Part shown: in pieces, positions 20,012 through 32,271 of the stretch
Numbering within the stretch: the stretch's first letter is position 1
Layout of the letters: each line of letters opens with the position of its first letter
DNA from: Powellomyces hirtus
Taxonomy: Eukaryota > Chytridiomycota > Chytridiomycetes > Spizellomycetales > Powellomycetaceae
Length of the DNA stretch: 64,000 nucleotides
Assembly (NCBI GenBank): GCA_025526995.1
Contig: JAHLKG010000018.1
Coordinates: forward strand, 496,001-560,000
Direction: 5' to 3'
Position numbers and translations under genes: made by a program
The notes under the pieces: generated by a model
Told to the model about the DNA's origin: nothing
Database searches by the model: none
The model's input: only the letters and a program-made list of their open reading frames with translations

Positions 20012-21384
20012 TTAGACCCTGTCGCACTTCCTCATCCTCGAGAATGTCGAATGTAGAGTACTCCACATTGTGCTCTTTCAAAAGTGACGTGATCTGTCGT
20101 GAGAATCCGCAGCGCGGTGTTTCGGGGTCTCCTTTCATGAACAGCTATGCAAAAAAAATGATAGAATAACATTGTTTGAGCTCGGGTGATACAGGGACGA
20201 GTAATTGCCAGAGTCCGTACCATGACAGGGGCCTTGTTGATGCTGGAGCGCAAAAGCAATATAGGCAGATGAGTGGATATCCTACGACTGTGCTATCTCA
20301 ACAAGATACGAGTGCTTACAGAGAGGTAAGACGTGTGTTCAAGTCCTCTTCGGCTGGTACCATCTTCTGGAATTCGCCGGATTCAATCTGAAAGCCGGGT
20401 GCAACGGTCAGCGAGTGCCTTACGTCGTAAAAGGAATGCGGGGGCACACTATACCATTTCTTTCACAATGTCGAGTCCACCCATAAGAGAGCCGTTGACG
20501 TACACTTGCGGGAATGTTGGCCAGTTGCTGTACTCCTTCAAGCCTATCAAAGATGCCAGATGGAACGGCGCTTAGTACCATCTCGTACACAGGGAGCCCA
20601 ACAGTGGAAGAATGCCGTACCTTGGCGGACCGCGTCGTCCGCAAGAATGTTGAACGAACCGTACTTGACACCGACCTCGGCCAACAACTCCACCAACTGT
20701 CTCGAGAACCCACATCGCGGCTGCTGCGGGGTCCCCTTGATGAAAATCATCACCGGATTCGATTTGACAAGCTCCTCAAGACGCGCCGTCAGCGCCTTCT
20801 GCTTCTCTGCTGGCGACTCGGCCGGAGCGGAGCCTGTGGCGGACGACGTTGCTGCTGTTGGCGACGAAACAGGTCCCGCTGCGAGCTTGGCATATTTCTC
20901 GACGGCCGCAGTCAATGCTGGCGCATTGGCTCCTTCGACCCGGGTAACGACCGCGCCATTCTTAACAATGATGAATGTCGGCACCGCAGCAATCTCGTAC
21001 GTCTCGGAAATGTCAGCGTAGTTCTCCGCCTCCAGCTAACGAAAAACAAACAAATATACACAGTCAACACCCGCCCACCACCGCCATTCTTTCCCCTCGA
21101 TTCCCAAGATTCACCTTGATGAAAGACACAGCGGGGTACTTGCGCGACAGCTCCTCAAAAACCTCGTTCATGTCCTTGCATGGCTCGGCCCATGCCGCCC
21201 AGAAATTCAGCGCACTGATCGACCGGTCGGCGAGGAGACGCTCAAAATGTTCGTCCGAGGTAACCTCTGAAACATTCAATAAAGTCAGACTATGGAATAC
21301 GATAAATGTGACTTTCGTCTCACAAGCTCACCCCGAACGCAGCCTCGCTGGTTCAGACATACCGTTCACGTTGTGTTTTGACAT
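19768..21384 (-). CDS. GRX3: monothiol glutaredoxin of the Grx3/Grx4 (PICOT) type with two Grx domains
   Basis: Eight exons on the minus strand (21384-21363, 21266-21115, 21035-20621, 20543-20455, 20387-20320, 20242-20221, 20144-20010, 19884-19768) give 339 residues; phases close. Domains: an N-terminal thioredoxin-like domain with WAAWAEPCK (about residues 25-35) and AAVPTF, then two monothiol glutaredoxin domains with CGFS at 166-169 and 268-271, each followed by the WPTFPQVYV or WPTYPQLYV and GGLDIV glutathione-binding blocks. Such proteins bind [2Fe-2S] clusters with glutathione and pass iron status to transcription factors and to cytosolic iron-sulfur assembly. Yeast Grx3/4 have one Grx domain; two are found in animals and some fungi. 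The seventh intron starts inside a (GT)n microsatellite. Confidence 0.95.
19969..20009. repeat. (CA)n/(GT)n microsatellite at an exon-intron border
   Basis: About 20 CA units on the plus strand. Read on the coding (minus) strand it is GTGTGTGT..., and the first GT directly after the exon is the 5' splice site of the seventh glutaredoxin intron. Confidence 0.9.
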
Positions 21385-21648
21385 GTTTGACCGTTGTAAA
21401 TGCTAGTAATGACTTTTTGCCTAGGAATGACGGGCTTCAACGTGAAATTTGTTTAGATGGCTGGTGTCCGTGACTAATCGACAGAGTTGCGTTTGAATCT
21501 GGAGTCACGTGATAAGCCTGGCGCATTACAGTTTGCATCCAGCAAAAACGATAGGTCTTCGCGTTGACACTCTTGAATTTATTCAGTTTGATGTTATCTG
21601 GACAGTAGGTGATAAGGTATAAAGGAGTGTTATGCAAACGACCAGAAT
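21385..21648. promoter_or_regulatory. region upstream of GRX3
   Basis: This lies between the glutaredoxin start and the aminotransferase stop, both on the minus strand. TCACGTGATA occurs at 21506-21515, about 125 bp upstream of the glutaredoxin start. No gene seen. Confidence 0.4.
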
Positions 21649-23848
21649 TTAGGCGTGGACTTTGTGCTTTTTTAGCACTCGGCCGATACCAGCCAGGCCA
21701 CGTTCGAGCTGGTCAAGCGGTGGGCCGAAGCTGAGTCGGACGTAATGGTGGAACGGTGAATGGAACAGTTCGCGACGTCGGCCCGGGTTGATGTCGAACT
21801 GTTTTGCAGGTAGAGCAATGAGGAAGTGTTAAATGGCGAGTATCTGAACGCCCTAACGGCCGGATTGAAGAAAAGCCACAGCAGCTACATACAAAGATGC
21901 CGGGAACAAGGATCACTTTCTCAGCTAAACATTCTTCGAAAAAGTGGAGGCCATTGTTTAACGGCTGTGTGAAAGGAAAAGGCAATGAGCGGGTCACGTA
22001 GCATCAAAATATCCTTAATAGGCAGACCACCTACCTCCGGTAGACTTCTCAAATCCAACCAAATGTAGAACGTCGCGTCAGGCGTCCGGAGTTTCAACCC
22101 CATCTCTTGCAACTTGCCCATCACAAAGTCCCTTTTCATCTTGAAGTGGCGCTGCAGGGCAGCTGCGTCGGACCTGACACGTTCAGGCTCAAGCAGCGGG
22201 ATGGCGGCCTGTTGCAGGACATGGTTGGCCCCGCCATCGAGAAACGATCCGGCCGCTTGGATACTGGAAATGACGTCCGCCGGGCCCACAACCCAGCATA
22301 CGCGCCAACCTGGGAGACGGAAGTTCTTCGTCAAGCCATCGACCCTGCATGCTATACATCAGTAACTGGAGACGAGAGGAATTGGACATGAACGTTGCGC
22401 GCATCCGCGACACTAACATGATTACAGGGTCCACGTTGACGTCAACAATGTGTTCCGCCGCGGAGACTCCCCTGCCAAATTCATCTTCGGGATGTGTGTA
22501 AACGTAGTGGCTATAAAACTACGGTAAATGCGGAACAGTGAGATATCACGCAAGCAGTGCATGACGCACTAGTAGGCCAGGCCGCATGGATCTGCGTGCT
22601 TACCTCGTCAAGTACCAACGTGGCGTGGTTGTCCTTAGCTATTTCAATCCACTCCTTCATTTCATCGCCCATGATGACACGTCCAGTGGGATTGCTGGGG
22701 TTGCTGCACACAACTACACCTAAGCCGCGCTGCGAAATTTCTTGATGCAAAAATTCCGGGGTGACCCGGAATGAGTCCTGCTCCGTTAGCGGCGTCGGAA
22801 TAGGAACAAATCGTTTGAAGATCTAAAGTCGCCAAATTGCAGCAATTATAAGCAAGTGGCAAGATCCTCGAGCTGGGGCGTATCTGCCGGCTCACCGTAA
22901 GTAACTGCTCATAAGCCGTGTAGTCAGGGAGGAAAAAGCCAACGTTCGCATCGCCCAAAACAGCAGCGATCCGTGTGAGTCCAGCCCGACCACCAGGAAC
23001 AATGCAAACGTTGTCCGCAGTGTACTTGGATGCGTGATTGGATCTGTATCGAGCATTGTACAGTTCGGCCACAGCTTTGCGGAGCTCAGGCACTCCAGCA
23101 ACGGGCGCATCTAGAAGTGTGTTAGACAGGGAAGTAATGTTGTCTGATCTTTCAGAGGATCTTAACATTCAAACTCTTTCTCTTCCATCGTTATGGTCAA
23201 TGGCTTGTCCATCGCGCCGTCGATATGACTATCAAAGCGTGTCAACATCAGTCCCTTCTTCGCATCTGACTCATTGGCTTGGTGAATCATACCCAACTTC
23301 CGGGGCACCCTAAGAAGTAGAGATCAACTATCAAAAAGCGGTACGATTTCGAGTTGTGATACAAGCTCACGCACCTGTCCAAAGTTACCCCACTCTTCAG
23401 AACTATATGTCCAACCCATCTTCGCCGCCCTGTGAGAACAATGTTAACATCCAAAGATATCCCTCCGCGCAATCGGTTTGCCCCTGTGAAGGACTGAAAA
23501 TTACTGGAACTCACCTGTCCATCACATAAATCACTCCAGTGCTGCTGGGGTGCTAGAGGACCAAAGACGAAGAAAAGTATAAGGCTCGGGCAGTTCGGGC
23601 CTTTGCGAAAGAATTAATAGACAGACAAAAGCCATACCTCAATGTAAGTGCTGGAGTGAATTTTATTGGCCCCGTGTCCATGGACATTGCCCTTCGACGC
23701 TCTAAGGGTCTGGTGAGCTCTCGAGTCAGACTCTTTGCCCTGCCGCAACCAAAGACAGGGTTAGAACTGCGGGCTGTCCTCAAGACACACAGACACCCAT
23801 GAGACTGCCGATACACACCTCTGAGACATGCTTGTGAAATAAGTGCAT
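21649..23848 (-). CDS. PLP-dependent aminotransferase, class I/II fold
   Basis: Twelve exons on the minus strand (23848-23819, 23739-23638, 23552-23515, 23429-23375, 23309-23293, 23228-23167, 23110-22896, 22822-22604, 22518-22418, 22344-22035, 21964-21893, 21798-21649) give 456 residues; phases close. Seen: the substrate-side PVAGVPELRKAVAELYN, the cofactor loop PGGRAGLTRIAA, CSNPSNPTGRV, LVLDEFYSHYVY and the Schiff-base lysine in LTKNFRLPGWR (Lys 286), then PLDQLERGL near the end. This is the fold-type I aspartate/alanine/kynurenine aminotransferase group; the substrate cannot be told from sequence. One exon is only 17 nt. The first exon (MHLFHKHVSE) is the least certain part: it was chosen because it is the only ATG-exon whose phase fits. 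Confidence 0.85.
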
Positions 23849-24626
23849 TGGGATTATCTATGTGCGGTCTGCATTGGAAGAAAGGAGCCAATGAGAAAAT
23901 GCCTACGAGAAGTGAAGGGGGGAAACGTCATTGCCGCATAAATATAGCATGCCTACATCCCAGGTTTCTCGAATCGAATGTTCTTCTTGGGGCAGTTTTG
24001 ATGCTCACGACATCATAAAAATCAAGCATGTTGGCCAGCCTTGAATGCGCTTGGCAACGTTCCCTACCGGCCGCCGATGAAATGGATTTGCGCAAAATTC
24101 TTGGAAATTAAATTAGCTATCAGCCGTGGGGGCCCATGAATAGAAGACGAATCGACTGAAGACTGCGATCGCATCCCGCACCGTGAATAGTCCCGAGAAA
24201 AGGCGGTGGCATTGTTTGTGGAAGCCACGATTTTAGAAATATTGCACACGGACAATAACCAATCCCACGCTAACCATGGTCGTAGGCGGAGCGAATCCAT
24301 TGATATCCCGTCCGCTGGAATGAAGCGAACATGCCTTCCGCTTAAATAGCGACGGCACCCTCCGTGGCTTCCCTGCTGCTCAAGTACCTCAAGCGTATAA
24401 CAATTTCATTAGCGTCCCATACATATAAATTGCTCTTGCCACCAGCTCGACCGTATTCGTCTATACGCGACTTTCAAAGCAAACAGCTCCGAACCTGGTG
24501 ACGCAAATATACAGCCGAACCCTATTCCATTCAGTGGTTAGCATTGAACCCCACAAACACAGTGACAGATCGAATACACTTTGAGCCTGTGCCACTTCGC
24601 TGTTCAGAATTGAATTCCTGCCCGAA
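23849..24626. promoter_or_regulatory. divergent promoter region of the aminotransferase and Rav2/Rogdi genes
   Basis: About 780 bp without a supportable gene. ATATAAAT at 24422-24429, about 200 bp upstream of the Rav2 start, is TATA-like. Confidence 0.4.
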
Positions 24627-26308
24627 ATGGACGGAGTCACCGCAGTTGCCGCAGAACTTTGTGGTCCTATCACTGTCAGGGGAGATAGCGTGGACCCAGT
24701 TCAAACTCAAGCTCAAGCAACAGATGAGAGCTTGTTGGTACGTACCAAATGGATATGAACAAGTGCTTGCCAGTGTCGTAACTGCCGGAGCCACGGAGGC
24801 GGAATGGCGGTCACGGCAACGCGGAATGGTCGTTCCTGCTGTGAACGCTTAATAACGTTCTCTCCACCACTAGAATGCGGAACTCAAATGGCTGCTGGAA
24901 ACTCAGACGCCGCCAATTGTAGGCGAGATCGAAACCATCATCAAGGTAAATATCAAAGCTTAGCTGCTCCCACTGTGCAGGGCTTTGATATGACGGGACG
25001 ATGTTCCGTGACTTGTAGACAGCGTTGACATGCTGTACTGGATCCAGAGATAGAGGTGTGGTTGTAAAGCATCGATTGCCATTCTGCTTTTTACTTATGA
25101 GGAACTGGGTTTTTAGACATTCTTGGTGTTCAAGTGAACAGTCCATCAACACTAGCCGTGACATCGACAAGGTATGCAAAGGTCGTATCCAAACACTTCT
25201 GTATCTCATTTATGGGCAGTGGACCGATGACGGATCGCTTCTGTCATTCGCAGCAGTGATCTCGTGAAAGGATTTGTCACAATTGATGGGACGGCTATTG
25301 TCAAAGGGGTTAGTTCTTGAAATCACTGCTCGTGATTCAGAATGTTTTGCTTAATGCAGGCGTTCTTTGCAGGAACTGACATTAAAGCTACCGCATTACA
25401 ATCGAGGAAATGCCCTTAAAGTGGCCATTAACCCGTCACAACCCGCATACTTGCAACAGGTTAGTTGCTTGTGACGAGGTGTCATTTACTGCAATATCCT
25501 TCATGTTGACTCAGTACCGAGCTGACCGTGCTTCTCTCCCACATTGCATACAGCTTATCACAGTCCAGAACTATCTCGTGCTGGCACAGCAGGCGTTCAT
25601 CAGGGTCCCTCGCTCTGCGCGTAACCGCGCAGGACTGCTCAAGGTTGGTATGCGGCTGCTGCGGCTTCGCTGATCTACGGACCGCACACGATTCTCAATG
25701 GCGTCCCACTCCATCAGTTGTTGACCAAAGTTTCGACCTGCGTCCGAAAGGCTAGCAAGGCGCTTTCGCGAGTGAGAGAGGCCGATACTTTTCCCGCGAA
25801 AGAATGTGATGCGAAGGTATGGCCTAAATCCTTAATCGCTCGAATGGTCTTCAATGACCACCAAGCACTGACCTGCTTGCGTGTATTTCCTAACGACAGT
25901 GTTTCTCGCCGGATCTGCCAGAAGATCTGATAGTGGAGTTTTTTGTCAAGCACTCGTCGCTCATGGTCTCTATCAGGGCACTGAACTTTCAGCAGCAAGG
26001 AATACCACTTCAAATACAGAGCAAGATCCTAGGAAAGTTTCGCAATATGCGAATCGAGTAAGTAGCGACACGTGATTGCGATCATCAATCGCTTCGGTGC
26101 AAGCCCGTACTGTACATTCAAGCGACGCATGCTAATCCGTCATTGTGTATTCTTGTCGTTCAGGACATACAAAGGTCGGCCAGTAGAAATTCTCGACGAG
26201 TTGACGGTAGGCTCCGCCAGCCCCCGACTTGTCACGCTGATAAGATCCCTCAATACGATTGCCGGCCTGTGCGAAGACATGCATATGAAGTTGCAGATGT
26301 TCAAATAA
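24627..26308 (+). CDS. RAV2: Rogdi/Rav2-like subunit of the RAVE (regulator of V-ATPase) complex
   Basis: Ten exons (24627-24737, 24874-24945, 25019-25055, 25117-25171, 25254-25308, 25373-25459, 25515-25643, 25718-25816, 25900-26057, 26164-26308) give 315 residues with all phases closing. Signatures of the family: AELKWLLETQTPPIV near the N-terminus, SDLVKGFVTIDGTAI, ELTLKLPHYNRGNALKV, VSTCVRKASKALSRVREADTFP, then CFSPDLPEDLIVEFFV with SLMVSIRALNF, ending in a Leu/Met-rich helix. Rav2/Rogdi works with Rav1/rabconnectin and Skp1 to reassemble the vacuolar proton pump. The short third exon (25019-25055) and the end of the seventh exon are the least sure boundaries. Confidence 0.85.
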
Positions 26309-26876
26309 CACACTCCTGCTATCCCAGCTACCCTTCTGCACATTTGTTGATATGAAAGCCTCCATCTATAAACCAAATACATTCTTTCTGATCCCACTAT
26401 AAGAGTCCTTTCTTCTTTGTATCGTCTCCTCTCATGCGTTTCACTTTCCCTTCACTCCAAAGCTAGTTTGTCTGCCTGAGACTCGTCGAATCTAGCTAGA
26501 CTTGACAACTGGCCGTTTGTCATTCATCATGTCAGACGCGGTCTAACTTTTGGCTCCGTGATTCTTGAGTGATGGGCATTTTTCCATTTCGCGCATCCTG
26601 TCATTCTCCGCGGAGTTGGCTTCGAGTAGTCGGGAGCGTCGAGACTCGGTTTGACAGTGGCGAACGTGTTGGGTAATCACAAGCGGCGCGCGCGTCAGAC
26701 ACGCTGCCACAAACATATCGTCACTCCAGCACTGTCAGCAGGGCAGGAAGCGGGAGAGAACATCAGAGCCAAAAGTGGTATCCGGGCAGCTGTTTCCAGA
26801 GGCGCACGTACATTGCTCGCATTGAAGTCATCCGGCGTCGCCGCACGTATCCTCTTCGGTTCGCATGTTGAGTACC
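26309..26876. promoter_or_regulatory. intergenic region upstream of the UNC119-like gene
   Basis: No gene supported; an open frame at 26651-26899 overlaps the start of the next gene in another frame and resembles nothing. Confidence 0.4.
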
Positions 26877-28025
26877 ATGAGCCGTCGCGCCGTCGTTGAC
26901 GTGACCCCTGACGCCGTATTAAAGTATGTTCAGCGTTGGCCTATGTGCATTTGGAGTAGCACCAACGCTAATATGCTGTTTATCTTCTTTTATAATCTTT
27001 CCTATGAAGGTTCAATAAACCGACGGAAAAGGTGTGAATAAGGGAATTCACTTGTCACGGAACATCGTATTTGTTCATCAAGGATAGTGTCTTCTCTGTT
27101 CGTAGTTCTTGTGCCCTGTGAGCGCAAATACTTTCATAGAGGTATGAAACTGGTATTTCTCAGCAAGATCATGGTATGACATGATTAAGAAGTATGAGAT
27201 TGACCACGTGCTCCTTAGTTTCTCGAATTTCGTATCCGCGATGTCGAATCAAATCGAGTGAGATAAGCCCACACGAATGATCACGGTAAAATGAGGGAAG
27301 GCGTCTGATTTATGACATTGCGTAGGCCATGTTTGAAGTCAAGCGACCATCACATGAGATCGACTGGAATGCACGAGATCTGAGCGGGTTGGTCTTCTGC
27401 AGAACATTGCTCGACGTGATGCTGACAAGCTGCTGAAATGCTGCATGCAGGAGTGACGAACTTCGTAAAATTAGCTACACATTTCCGGCAGAGTTCCTGT
27501 CCTACAAAGCCATTGGGACGACGTGAGTGTGCGCTGCAGTCACATCCAGTCCCATTCTGCCCTCCACAGTGCTAATTCTACAAAACCACTGTTTCCAGTT
27601 TGGTTTTCGCAGTCTGCCCGGCCGGCATTAAAAACTTCCGCATGATCGAACGGCATTACTTCAAAAACCGTCTCATCAAATCATTCGATTTTACCTTTGG
27701 ATTCTGCATACCAGGCAGCGTGAACACATGGGAAAGCGTTTATACGGTAAAAGAGCACGCCCTATACTGCTTACAGAGTGGAGATGGATGCTATATTACT
27801 TCTCTTTACTCATCTTACTTCTGCGCCTATAGATGCCCCCACTGGATCCAGATCAGAGTATGTGCTGTTCAGAAACTCGGGCAGTGGGCGAACACTGACA
27901 TGACACCTTTTATAATAGTTCAAGAAATGATTGATTCCCCAGATCAAACTATTTCCGATAGTTTCTATTTCGTCGATGACGAGCTCATCATGCACAACAA
28001 AGCCAGCTACCGCTACTCTACATAG
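26877..28025 (+). CDS. UNC119: UNC119/PDE6-delta family lipid-cargo carrier
   Basis: Nine exons (26877-26923, 27010-27031, 27106-27141, 27219-27257, 27326-27387, 27451-27522, 27599-27746, 27833-27857, 27919-28025) give 185 residues, all phases closing. The immunoglobulin-like beta-sandwich of this family is clear: FLEFRIRDVES, AMFEVKRP, GIKNFRMIERHYFKNRLIKS, FDFTFGFCIPGSVNTWE and the C-terminal SDSFYFVDDELIMHNKASY. The GIKNFRMIERHYF block favours UNC119 over PDE6-delta. These proteins hold myristoylated or prenylated cargo and release it in cilia on binding Arl3; presence in a fungus fits a flagellated zoospore. Length lies between PDE6-delta (150) and UNC119 (240): the long N-terminal tail of animal UNC119 is missing. 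It is convergent with, and slightly overlaps, the TSNAXIP1-like gene. Confidence 0.92.
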
Positions 28026-30482
28026 GAGAGGCGGAACTGAAACAATACAAACAGGCGCGCATAGACACATACAGAAAAGAGAACGAGAAGTTCTGTGGCA
28101 AAATTTGTGCGGAGGGCCTCCTGAAGACACTTTGCCTGATTTTCAGTCCTGGACATTGGGAGGTTGTAGATAGATGGTGATTATTAATATGAAACGTGAG
28201 TGTAGCTCCGATATCACTGCTGCGCTCATGATGGGAACATAGTGAACGGAAATACCTTTTGGGGAGTACCGGACTTTGATGACGCGGATGCGTCGAATTT
28301 CCTGGCAACAGCTTCTGACAGTTCGCTGTTACGAGACGTATTAATAGGATAATGGAATACAACGAAAAGCTTGTGTTGCGAGGCAGGACACTGCTCAGAG
28401 GGGATACGCACTTGTACTCTTTGTAAAGAAACTCGTACTGCTGCTGCCTCTCCTTGACACCCGCAGTCACCGTATCGAGTTCAGTTTGCTGCTCTGCGAC
28501 CTGTTTCTGCAGAGCCGAGTTTTGTGCACGCAGCTCTTCAAGGTTTGCCTTCACAATGATCGGATTTCGTCATGTTAGATCATGGCTTTGCAAGGTGCCT
28601 ATTTGTGGCATAAAAACGTACCTCAGCATAGACAAGAGCCGTCTCAACAGCGTCCTTTTCACTCCGTAGGACGTAGTCCACGGCGTGCGATTTCCGCAAG
28701 TCACTGATTTCGGTCTCGCATCTCGATACATCCTTTGAGAGCGAGTCGATCTGATTCTCGTAGCGCTACAATATGCATAGTTTAGATGTGCAGTTTTGAC
28801 GATCCGCCACCTTCATGACCGCTGACTGAGGGCTGCATTTACCGAAATCGGATCCTCGCCCAGTTTGTATGTCTTGATTTCGCTACCAATTGCTTCGAGA
28901 ACTTAGGTTGGAGAGAGCAATGGAAGTGAGCCGGAAGCCACAATGCGAATGAGTAAGGCAAGAGCGTGTACCTGGGTCGTCTTTCTTCTTCTGCTCGAGA
29001 ACTGAAGGAGGCAGGTAGGCTGCGTACATTGCCAACTTTCGCCGCAGGTCTGCTTTGAGTCTGCGCGTTCGTTTGATATGAGAATGTCGAATCAGTTTAT
29101 CTTCGAGTTTTGATGATGCTCCGTAATATATAGATTGACTTACTGTTCATTTTCGGCTGCGCACATAGGGCAAAACAACGTGTTGTGCTTTAGTCGTCAT
29201 CATACGTTCCCGCACCAGCTGCGAAAGCTGCTCTGTAGTCCATATGGACACGAATCCGCGTCCATACCTTCCAAAGCAGCGTACTTTGCTTCCAGGGCCC
29301 GCGTTTTCCGTCGCTCATACTTGATCAGCAATCTGTTCTCGTTTTGCGATAGAAGACTCTGAACTTTGGTGCGCAGAAAATTGAGTTCGCGCTGATCGTT
29401 GTGAAAGTTTGCCACGGTCTTGTCATACTCGTTCTTAGTGATCCAAAAACGCGAATGTGAGCCATTCACTAAAATTGTGCGTGACAAGGTATCACGGGTC
29501 TACCTTGATCTCAGATAAAACTGGCCCATAGAGCTTGAATTCTTTGATCACTTTGTCCCAGACGGCAGAGTACACCTGCAATCTGCGGAAGTCGGGGCCG
29601 GATTCCGGCGCTTGTAGGGCTTCCAGCTCCTACCAATCCCCAGCAACGATGGATAGATTAAGAATACTTCTCAAATGGTTGAAATTGCCAATTCTATCCG
29701 CCGCTGTGCACGACGCTATCTAGAACAAGTCTCGTCAGGGGCACAAGTGACCTACCCGTTCCAAAAACGCATACAGCTTCTCCAACTGATCTTGCTTCGC
29801 AAACTTTTTGGGGGAACTCATCCACGTTGATCGATCGAGCATAGTGTCTATTTCTTGCCGTGTTCTCCAACCATCTCGCTTGGTCATGCTCAATATCGGA
29901 TTTGGAACAAAACGTTGCCGCAGAGCGGTAGGAAGGTCCGGCAGAGTGACCTTGCGTGGCGACGACGATGAGTCTAAGGCGGCTTCTGAGGTTTCAGCTG
30001 CCGGTAGGCTAGATGCTTCCGCTACGGGGAACTTCTCCTGGAGTTTGACCGCATCAAACTTTTCTACTGGAAACGTGATTTTGTGAATTGAACGTTCCTT
30101 TGGCCCTTGAAGGAAAGACAGCCAACATACAGACGTCATGTAGATCTGTGGTATTGTGAGCGATGCGGTGTGGTTCTGTTCCGGTCAACACAGCATCCAC
30201 AGCCTCTTTCCTTTCTGGCTTCATTTCGTCCTGTTTATTTGTTGCGGGAGCCTGCACCTCGGAGGGCGTAGCGGGAATATAGGTAGGCCCCAGACTCTGC
30301 AACCAGGCACTGGCCGAGCTTTTCTCCACAGCTCCACCTGCGGCACTAGCTGCAGCTTCGGCTAGAGCTTTCATCTCGCCCTTCATTCTCCGGTTACTAA
30401 CATCCGGGTTCAGATATCCTGAGCTCAGCGTTTCGACGTCCTTCCGCTGGGATGCAGAGAACGTGTCCAAGAGATGCGCCAT
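28013..30482 (-). CDS. TSNAXIP1-like coiled-coil flagellar protein
   Basis: Minus-strand gene starting at ATG 30482; roughly a dozen exons follow. Seen in order: an Ala/Ser-rich N-terminus; an exon of about 30120-29750 with RTRQEIDTMLDRSTW and KFAKQDQLEKLYAFLER; an exon at about 29630-29505 with RLQVYSAVWDKVIKEFKLYG and PVLSEIK; the continuing NEYDKTVANFHNDQRELNFL coiled coil (about 29440-29270); LKADLRRKLAMYAAYLPPS (about 29060-28970); and further coiled coil RYENQIDSLSKDV (about 28770) and ANLEELRAQNSALQKQVAEQ (about 28550-28410). The fixed block (V..DLK.YGPLLSEIKNEY) is that of translin-associated factor X-interacting protein 1, a protein of motile cilia and sperm. I could not fix every exon: the junction near 30130 and the last exon (frame to TAG at 28015-28013) are uncertain. 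It overlaps the UNC119-like 3' end. Confidence 0.7.
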
Positions 30483-30973
30483 AAACGCCCGCTCCTCATG
30501 TAGGGGCGCCTTTCCGGGCCGCAGACGCCGTTGTTTTGGTCCATGGCTTATATGAATTCTTGGGCGAGTGGGGCTTCGACTTCTTGGTGCTAAGACTACA
30601 CGCTCACCGGGGTACAGGGTGTGTTCGCCTTGTGCAGAAAGCCCGGCCCAACGCTGTTAAGCGATACAGATCAGTCACGAGAAAAGTACCTTTCCAAATT
30701 CCTAATGAGCGCACCTTAATATCTGAGTCCATGGCACCGTTATCTTATAGCGGAATCGACCTTTTCCACGCACCAATACTTCCTGGGTTCAGACAAATGG
30801 GGCTTGGGTCCCGATGCTTACGTGAGCTCCGAGATCAGGAGTAAGCATGCTGTCAATGCGCAGTCGATCGATGTGTCATTGGTACGTAGTTGGTCGCGTA
30901 CCACAACATTCTCCGCCTCCCGTTTGGGCGCAATTCCTCTTGGCATTGTTCAAAGTATTAGGAAATTATAACC
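30483..30973. promoter_or_regulatory. divergent promoter region of the TSNAXIP1-like and alpha/beta hydrolase genes
   Basis: The 491 bp between two divergent start codons; no coding frame with family resemblance. No distinct TATA string was recognised. Confidence 0.4.
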
Positions 30974-32271
30974 ATGGGAAGCACGACAGTATGCAAACGC
31001 CCGTCTCCAGGGGTAGTGACAACTACATTGAACTATCTGAACATGGCTCTCGAGGTTACTGTAGCATTCTTCGCGTGTTGGTGGACCTACCTCACCAAAG
31101 GACCGCCAGTTCCACAATGGGGACTTCTCGAGCACTTTGTTACAAAGATGATGCACACAACGATCGGGGTAGAACTTCGGCAAAATCCAGATCACCGTGC
31201 CGCCGACGCCCGGGAAGACGACGGCCGCCTCGATGAACCAACATATCGAACCAAAAGTATTGAATTAGCGCGGCGGATTCGACCATGGGTCTACCGATAC
31301 GGTGTGAAAATCGACAAAGGATATCAATATCGCCGCAGCGCGGTGTTGATTGACAGTGCAACTGATTTGGAGGACAGTGGGAAACGCATGATCGACGCGG
31401 TCTGGATCGAGAAACACGAAGACTTTGAGCGCAGTGGCACCAAGACAACTCGGGCGTTCAGGGGCGCTGGAGAGCGGTGCATTCTGTATTTGTTTGGAGG
31501 TAGGATCATTCCATATCAGGTGGTTGTTCCTCTTGTCAATCCGACTCTTCCAGCTGACCCTCGTTATCATCAGGAGGGTTCAGCTACTTCACTTCCGAAT
31601 CGTACAGGCCAGGTATGCCATGGATACTGAATCGCATGAACGGAAAGTCCACGTCCATCTGCTTGCTTGAGCCGCGCACATCACCAGAGCACATGTTTCC
31701 CGCGGCGTTGGACGACGTAGTAGCAACCTATGTGACGCTGCTGACGCAATACAAGCCCGGACAAATAGCCTTTGCCGGCGACAGCAGCGGCAGCGGCCTC
31801 GCATTGTCCGTATGCGCTCGCTTGAAGACTCTTGACATTCCACTCCCTGCCTGCTTAGTCCTCATGTCGCCATGGACTGACTTGAGCTGCTCGTCGGAAA
31901 GCTGGCGGGAGAATGCAGAACATGACGTTCTCCCAAGCCCACAAGGCCTTTTCAACATACCGCGTCATTACTTGGGACCCGACCACAAAATCATATCCCT
32001 GAACAATTCGCTGGTCTCCCCGGCTTTCACACCGAAAGGGGGCTTTGAAGGCTTTCCGCCCACCCTCATACAAGTTGGCGGATCTGAGGTCCTCCTAGAT
32101 GATGCCCGCGCCATCGCGAAGAAGTTCGAGACGGACGGATGTGAAGGCAAACTTGAAATATACGACGGAATGATCCATTTGTTTCAGTGCTTCGTCGGGC
32201 TTGCGAGGAGCAAATCACCCGACGTAGCTTTAAACTCCGTCGCAAGATTCTTTGAGCGTTGGCTGGATTGA
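30974..32271 (+). CDS. alpha/beta hydrolase of the hormone-sensitive-lipase (abhydrolase_3) group, membrane-anchored
   Basis: Two exons (30974-31499 and 31574-32271) give 407 residues. Near residues 18-38 is a hydrophobic segment (MALEVTVAFFACWWTYLTKG) that should be a signal anchor. The fold is shown by the nucleophile motif GDSSG (Ser 246), EPRTSPEHMFPAALDDV before it, the Asp block VGGSEVLLDDA and the His block DGMIHLF near the end. In this group the oxyanion hole is normally HGGG; here the matching stretch reads YLFGGGGF, so His is replaced by Phe. Members hydrolyse esters of lipids, sterols or xenobiotics; the substrate is unknown. The intron sits exactly inside the Gly run of that motif, phase 1, and both sides join cleanly. 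Confidence 0.85.
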
